From positions 1 to 42,052 of the forward strand of contig CAJWRJ010000012.1 in the NCBI GenBank assembly GCA_913046215.1: 42,052 nt of DNA, in the 5' to 3' direction. The notes under the pieces are model-generated. The model searched no databases, was not told where the DNA came from, and worked only from the letters and a program-made list of their open reading frames with translations. The translations under genes were made by a program, and so were the position numbers. This DNA comes from an uncultured Legionellales bacterium (GTDB lineage: Bacteria > Pseudomonadota > Gammaproteobacteria > Eutrophobiales > Eutrophobiaceae). Below, piece after piece: positions 35,917 through 42,052 of the stretch; positions within the stretch are counted from its first letter, which is position 1; every line of letters begins with the position of its first letter.

Positions 35917-36915
35917 ATGATAGATACCATATACATTGAAAATGAGATTGCGACACATCCGCGTACTAAAAAAATTCTCAAAAGATTCTCAAAAGCTACG
36001 CAAATTAAATGTGATCGTTATTCTGAAATTTTTAATCGCAAGTCTCAAAACTTTAGATTACAAAAGAATAATCCAGCATTAATTTTAGCTAAAAAACATA
36101 AGGGTATGGTGCTGCCAATACCTAAGCAATTTGGTATTGGGGCAAAACATAATTATTACTTTTCTCATATGTTGAATTGCATTTATGACTGCCGATACTG
36201 TTTTCTACAAGGGATGTTTCAATCCGCAAATTACGTTTTATTTGTTAATTACGAAGATTTTATCAATGATATTGAATCTCTAGTGAAAACACATAGCTCA
36301 GATGAGGTTCATTTTTTCTCGGGATATGATTGCGATAGTTTAGCACTAGATCCTGTAACTCATTTTATATCTGATTTTCTTCCTTTCTTTGAAGAAAATG
36401 AAAATGCTTTAATTGAATTAAGAACAAAAAGTACGCAAATAGCTTCACTTTTGAAGAGGCCCGTTATCAATAATTGTGTTGTTGCTTTTAGCTTTACACC
36501 AGAAAAAATAGCAAGTCTTCTTGAACATAAAACACCAGCTATATCTAAAAGACTAGAAGCGGCGATAAAGTTACAAAAAGCGGGGTGGAATATTGGGTTA
36601 CGTTTCGACCCTCTCATCTATACTAAAGATTTTACTGATCAATATAAAACTTTATTTAATAGAGTTTTTTCAGAAATAAATATAGATTTACTTCACTCTG
36701 TGAGTCTTGGAAATTTTCGACTTCCAAAAGATTATTTTCGGAAATTAGAAAAACTCTACCCAGAAGAATTATTGCTCGCATCGCCACTGGTAGAGGACGA
36801 TGGAATTATTTCGTACCCAGGGGATTTACGAGATGAGATGGTCAAATTTTGCGAGAATAAAATTAAAAAATACACGCCAAAAGAAAAATTCTTTCCGTGT
36901 TATGAAGTAGCTTGA
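35917..36915 (+). CDS. Spore-photoproduct-lyase-like radical SAM protein
   Basis: A 332-residue radical SAM protein. The [4Fe-4S] motif is CX3CX2C at Cys88, Cys92 and Cys95 (NCIYDCRYCFLQG), the spacing used by spore photoproduct lyase, followed by NYVLFVNYEDF and FSGYDCDSLALDPVTHF, which align with SPL. Of the SPL hydrogen-transfer residues, the first Tyr is kept (Tyr94), the second is Phe96, and Cys139 is close to the position of the catalytic Cys. SPL repairs the thymine dimer 5-thyminyl-5,6-dihydrothymine in spores; this organism has no sporulation genes here, so a different lesion is likely. Confidence 0.8.
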   Translation: MIDTIYIENEIATHPRTKKILKRFSKATQIKCDRYSEIFNRKSQNFRLQKNNPALILAKKHKGMVLPIPKQFGIGAKHNYYFSHMLNCIYDCRYCFLQGMFQSANYVLFVNYEDFINDIESLVKTHSSDEVHFFSGYDCDSLALDPVTHFISDFLPFFEENENALIELRTKSTQIASLLKRPVINNCVVAFSFTPEKIASLLEHKTPAISKRLEAAIKLQKAGWNIGLRFDPLIYTKDFTDQYKTLFNRVFSEINIDLLHSVSLGNFRLPKDYFRKLEKLYPEELLLASPLVEDDGIISYPGDLRDEMVKFCENKIKKYTPKEKFFPCYEVA

Positions 36916-36924
36916 AGATTTTAT

Positions 36925-38930
<2,006 letters not shown>

Positions 38931-39019
38931 TTAATTACATGCTATATAATGCAGACGCTTACTACAACTAAATTAATATGGATTTTCATAACTAATTAAT
39001 TGATAGCTATTTTTTTATA

Positions 39020-39337
39020 ATGCAAACAATCACCCCAGAGACACTAAAGGAAAGGCTGGATAATGGCGAAAAACTTATGCTAGTTGATGTTCGTGAGTCC
39101 TGGGAGTTTTCAATATGTAAAATCGAGGGTGCTGTAAACATAAATATGTCGGATTCTGAAAAATTACTCAATGATCTCAATTCAGATGATGAAATTGTGA
39201 CAATTTGCCATCATGGCATGCGGAGTTTTCAGGTTGCCACATTTCTTGAATCAAATGGTTTTAACAATGTCATAAATCTAGATGGTGGCATTGATCTGTG
39301 GGCTAAAACTATTGATTCTGATATGGCACAATATTAA
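39020..39337 (+). CDS. Rhodanese-like sulfurtransferase
   Basis: A 105-residue single rhodanese domain. LVDVRESWEFSICKIEGAVNI is the CDC25/rhodanese N-signature, and the active loop is CHHGMR, with Cys63 able to carry a persulfide. It resembles small cytosolic GlpE/PspE-like proteins. No ribosome binding site is visible, and TATAAT overlaps the ATG itself, so the start or the initiation mode is uncertain. It precedes the TolC-family gene by 47 bases and may be co-transcribed with it. Confidence 0.85.
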   Translation: MQTITPETLKERLDNGEKLMLVDVRESWEFSICKIEGAVNINMSDSEKLLNDLNSDDEIVTICHHGMRSFQVATFLESNGFNNVINLDGGIDLWAKTIDSDMAQY

Positions 39338-39384
39338 TAATATTACTGATTTTTAATAATTATAATTTAATCTATCTTCTATAA

Positions 39385-40716
39385 ATGTTCTCTTATTTAA
39401 AAAAAATATTCATACTTATCTCAACGATACTAGTTTCAATAAACAGTCTATCTGCCGATTTAGCTAGTATTTACTTTTTAGCAGAGAAAAATGATCCAAC
39501 ATACCAACAAGAAATCTCAAAACATCGCGCTGTAACTGAATCTAGACCTCAGGCATTGGCAAAATTGCTACCCTCTCTAAATTTAAGTGGAAACACAAAA
39601 AGAAATGCACAGGATATTACAACATCGGGTTCTTCAGTTGGTGCTGACGGTGAAATTGATTTCAATAGTCATGGTTACAGCTTAAGTATTACTCAACCAC
39701 TTTTTAGACGAGATGATTTTATAGCCTTAGCGCAGGCAGATAGTCAAATTAAAGAATCGGAAGCAAAGCTCGCAAAAGCGCAACAAAACCTAATCATCAA
39801 AGTCAGTAAATCTTATTTTAATGTTTTAAAAAGTTTGGATAATCTTGAATTTGCAAAAACTGAAGTTACGTCATTAAAGCGACAACTTGATCAAGCTAAT
39901 CAAAAATTTGAAGTGGGATTAAGCGCAATTACAGATGTTCAAGAAGCAAAAGCAGGTTATGATCTTGCGGTTGCTCAAGAGATCCAGGCAATAAATAAAA
40001 TAGACAATGCGAAGGAAGAGGTGCGAGAACTAACTGGAGAGTATATAGATCAATTCAGTGTTCTTGGTAAGGATATACTTTTGGTTAAACCAAATCCCGA
40101 AGTAATAGATAGTTGGACTGAGTTAGCAATAAAACAGAACTTGGACATTGCTGCTGCTAATTTTGCTTTAGAAAGTGCAAGAAAAGAAATTAAGAAGCAA
40201 TCGGCCGGTCATCTACCCACAGTTGATATCGTTGCATCACATGGCTATGATTCAACCGGTGGTCGTTTCGGAAGCACAAGGACAGACCGCTCCGCAATTG
40301 GTTTGGAGCTAAATATCCCAATATATTCTGGTGGCTTAGTAAACTCAAAGACTCGCGAGGCTCATGAAAAATATAACCAATCCATGCATTATCTTGAAAA
40401 AGCGAGACGTTCAGCACAAAGAGAGACAAGAGAGGCTTATCTTGGTGTAATATCGGGTATTAGTCAGGTAGCAGCACTAAAACAAGCTGTTATTTCGAGT
40501 GAGACAGCTCTACTTGCAACTGAATCTGGGTTTGAAGTTGGAACGCGAACAGCGGTTGATGTTGTTGCATCGCAAAGGGCAACCTCAAAGGCGCTCCGTG
40601 ATTATAGTAATGCAAAATATGATTACATTTTAAATACCTTAAAACTAAAACGATCAGCAGGTACCCTGTCTCCTGATGATTTAAATTTAATTAATGCATG
40701 GTTGATAAAAAAATGA
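39385..40716 (+). CDS. tolC: TolC-family outer membrane efflux protein
   Basis: Trimeric outer-membrane channel used by efflux pumps and type I secretion. The 443-residue protein has a signal peptide ending LSA-DLAS (cut near residue 24), then two repeated OEP halves (about 25-215 and 225-440): LASIYFLAEKNDPTYQQE, RPQALAKLLPSLNLSGNTKRN, SISITQPLF-like YSLSITQPLFRRDD, QKFEVGLSAITDVQEAKAGYD, and in the second half SAGHLPTVDIVASHGYD and GFEVGTRTAVDVVASQRAT. No pump or export gene is adjacent, so it may serve several partners. It overlaps the next gene by four bases. Confidence 0.9.
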   Translation: MFSYLKKIFILISTILVSINSLSADLASIYFLAEKNDPTYQQEISKHRAVTESRPQALAKLLPSLNLSGNTKRNAQDITTSGSSVGADGEIDFNSHGYSLSITQPLFRRDDFIALAQADSQIKESEAKLAKAQQNLIIKVSKSYFNVLKSLDNLEFAKTEVTSLKRQLDQANQKFEVGLSAITDVQEAKAGYDLAVAQEIQAINKIDNAKEEVRELTGEYIDQFSVLGKDILLVKPNPEVIDSWTELAIKQNLDIAAANFALESARKEIKKQSAGHLPTVDIVASHGYDSTGGRFGSTRTDRSAIGLELNIPIYSGGLVNSKTREAHEKYNQSMHYLEKARRSAQRETREAYLGVISGISQVAALKQAVISSETALLATESGFEVGTRTAVDVVASQRATSKALRDYSNAKYDYILNTLKLKRSAGTLSPDDLNLINAWLIKK

Positions 40717-41285
40717 CAAAAAATAAAAAAAAATCACTATGTGATATCAATGAAAGCTGCTTGATGATTGTTGATATTCAAGAAAAATTAAGTGCAGTGA
40801 TGCCAGAGAAGGTAATTAATCGCTTAAAAACTAATGCAAACATATTATTAACGGCTGCAAATAAATTAAATATTCCAATCATTGCAACGATGCAATACCC
40901 AAAAGGCTTGGGTGATATCGAAAACTATATAAAAGATCAACTAACGGATACCTCAAAGTGTTTTGAAAAAACTAGCTTCTCAGGAGCTATGGCGAATGGT
41001 CTATTAGAACACATTGAAAAGCTTAAAAAGAAGCAAATCATCCTAATTGGTCTTGAATCACATATTTGCGTTCTACAAACAGCACTAGAATTCTCAGAGA
41101 AGGGATATGAGGTATTTGTTGTGAGTGATGCAATCGCATCCCGAAAGCTAACAAGTTATGAAACAGCACTAACTAGATTAGAGCAGGCCGATATATGGTT
41201 ATTGAATACTGAATCTGTTCTTTTTGAGTGGATACGTGATGCGGCGCATCCGGAATTCAAATCACTCTCAAAATTAATCCTTTAG
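40713..41285 (+). CDS. Isochorismatase-family (cysteine) hydrolase
   Basis: A small cysteine hydrolase of the YcaC/nicotinamidase-like fold, about 190 residues. The catalytic triad is visible: Asp in LMIVDIQEKL, Lys in CFEKTSFSGAM, and Cys in LESHICVLQTA (26, 91 and 124 when counted from the upstream ATG at 40698). The start is set at 40713 because it overlaps the tolC stop as ATGA; the 40698 ATG is five codons earlier and neither has a clear ribosome binding site. The natural substrate is not known. It converges on the repeat-protein gene three bases away. Confidence 0.85.
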   Translation: MTKNKKKSLCDINESCLMIVDIQEKLSAVMPEKVINRLKTNANILLTAANKLNIPIIATMQYPKGLGDIENYIKDQLTDTSKCFEKTSFSGAMANGLLEHIEKLKKKQIILIGLESHICVLQTALEFSEKGYEVFVVSDAIASRKLTSYETALTRLEQADIWLLNTESVLFEWIRDAAHPEFKSLSKLIL

Positions 41286-41288
41286 AAT

Positions 41289-41690
41289 CTATTTGCACTT
41301 CGAGCAAACTGTCGGACAATTCCAACCTCCGCCTGGTCCTCCAAAACACGGGCCGCCCTCGCCTGCATAACATGAACCACCAGGGCCTGCATAAGCTGGG
41401 CCACCAGGACCCGCATAAGCCGGACCACCCGGTTCGGCATAACATGCGCCACCTGGTCCATCATAGGCTGGACCACCTGGACCTGCGTACATCTTGCCAC
41501 CAAGGCCTGCATAACACGGTCCACCTTCACCCGCATAAGCTGGACCACCTGGACCTGCATAAGCCGGACCACCCGGTTCGGCATAACATGCGCCACCTGG
41601 TCCATCATAACCTTTACAATTACATACGTTTCTAGCTATTGCTGATGACGATAAAAAAATTAAGATTACAACAAGCACGTATCTTTTCAT
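41289..41690 (-). CDS. Secreted Gly/Pro/Tyr/Cys octapeptide-repeat protein
   Basis: A 133-residue protein: signal peptide (1-19, cut after AIA), RNVCNCKGYD, then about 12 units of an eight-residue repeat PGGPAYAG with variants (PGGACYAE, EGGPCYAG, LGGKMYAG), and a Cys-rich end WNCPTVCSKCK. The regular Gly/Pro/Tyr repeat with spaced cysteines is like structural or extracellular matrix proteins, and disulfide or tyrosine cross-links are possible; the role is unknown. Its ATG follows the stop of the DUF4399 gene directly, so the two are an operon. Confidence 0.75.
   Translation of the reverse strand: MKRYVLVVILIFLSSSAIARNVCNCKGYDGPGGACYAEPGGPAYAGPGGPAYAGEGGPCYAGLGGKMYAGPGGPAYDGPGGACYAEPGGPAYAGPGGPAYAGPGGSCYAGEGGPCFGGPGGGWNCPTVCSKCK
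41413..41609 (-). repeat. 53-bp perfect direct repeat inside the octapeptide-repeat gene
   Basis: Positions 41413-41465 and 41557-41609 are identical, offset 144 bases, which is exactly six octapeptide units. A multi-unit block was therefore duplicated in frame recently. Confidence 0.85.
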
Positions 41691-42052
41691 TTATTCCATT
41701 ACCGTAACTTCAATTATTTCAGATGCTAATGGTGGTTGATGAGGGATGTGATGTTTATCACCTAATATTAGTTGAAGTCTATGTTTTCCTGAAGGCAGAT
41801 CGAGTTTAGTTTCAGTTTGTCCTAAACCAAAGTGGAGATGCTGACTAGTTGAGGGAATAGGTGAGGAGTAATCTATTTCATCTACATTTATCAGTAAATG
41901 ATGATGCCCAGTATTTTTTACATCAACGCCAGCAGGAGCAATGCCCTTGCCCGCTAAACCAAACTGCACTAGAAAAGGTGATCTTAATACATCTCCATCT
42001 TCAATATTGATAAAGTAGACTTTTTCTGAGAAAGCATTAAATGATAAAAATA
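41691..42052 (-). CDS. DUF4399 protein, 5' end cut by the window edge
   Basis: The frame is open to the right edge, so the start is missing; a GTG at 41969 is internal and not the real start. The visible part begins FLSFNAFSEKVYF, the end of a signal peptide (cut after AFS), then the family core: SPFLVQFGLAGKGIAPAGVDVKNTGHHHLLINVDE, QHLHFGLGQTETKLDLPSGKHRLQLILGD, and PPLASEIIEVTV. Its His cluster (HHH and HLHFG) could bind a metal, which is inference. DUF4399 has no known function. The octapeptide-repeat gene follows with no gap. Confidence 0.85.
   Translation of the reverse strand, partial: FLSFNAFSEKVYFINIEDGDVLRSPFLVQFGLAGKGIAPAGVDVKNTGHHHLLINVDEIDYSSPIPSTSQHLHFGLGQTETKLDLPSGKHRLQLILGDKHHIPHQPPLASEIIEVTVME

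Noticed and set aside
35917-36915. Spore photoproduct lyase homologue as a sign of sporulation
   Set aside because: All other content (LPS core genes, TolC, NlpD, gammaproteobacterial operon order) is Gram-negative and no sporulation gene is present.
41257-41635. Open frames in other phases across the octapeptide repeats (His- or Gln/Val-rich, both strands)
   Set aside because: Any frame stays open through a 24-base repeat. Only the 41289-41690 minus frame gives a signal peptide and regular domain structure.

Overview
The window is a gene-dense, clearly AT-rich stretch of a gammaproteobacterial chromosome. Proteins, motif spacing and gene order resemble Escherichia coli and relatives. Several blocks keep the enterobacterial order: rpsP-rimM-trmD-rplS; initiator tRNA-rimP-nusA-infB-rbfA-truB-rpsO-pnp; xerD-dsbC; surE-pcm-nlpD; and mltD-gloB next to a yafS-like gene-rnhA-dnaQ. 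Low GC, short spacers, many 1-4 bp stop/start overlaps and the absence of rpoS after nlpD suggest a streamlined, perhaps marine or otherwise oligotrophic Gram-negative bacterium. That lifestyle is inference. I see no insertion sequence, prophage, CRISPR array or rRNA operon.

Layout. 1-3895 (minus): a cut-off secreted protein, then the LPS inner-core genes waaA, hldD and hldE. 3967-9947: a periplasmic DUF3108 protein, dsbC, xerD, the ribosomal-protein/tRNA-modification operon, a 5-formyl-THF cyclo-ligase and a lipoprotein. 9990-18653 (minus): the metY-nusA-infB-type translation and RNA-decay operon, headed by initiator tRNA, with clear promoters, a terminator between rpsO and pnp, and a terminator-like hairpin against the rimP start. 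18765-20118: a lysine/arginine-repeat histone-H1-like gene with an apparent frameshift at an A9 run, then adk. 20193-22795: a Mth938-like protein and nlpD, pcm, surE. 22827-25670: argF, argD and a PuuD-type membrane protein. 25912-33002: grxD, dnaQ, rnhA, a yafS-like methyltransferase, gloB, mltD, a stand-alone Aas-type AMP ligase and apt. 33013-36915: an SDR protein lacking its catalytic tyrosine, facing a four-gene operon (glycosyltransferase, DUF442-type phosphatase, nucleoside-phosphorylase-like protein, spore-photoproduct-lyase-like radical SAM protein). 36925-42052: thiC under a TPP riboswitch, rhodanese, a TolC-family protein, an isochorismatase-type hydrolase, a secreted Gly/Pro/Tyr/Cys octapeptide-repeat protein, and a DUF4399 protein cut by the right edge.

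Most genes are core housekeeping: LPS core, translation, RNA turnover, envelope maintenance, arginine and thiamine synthesis. The most unusual content is the 33.8-36.9 kb operon, the frameshifted H1-like gene, the octapeptide-repeat gene with its DUF4399 partner, the SDR with Phe in place of Tyr, and the U1-U72 initiator tRNA.
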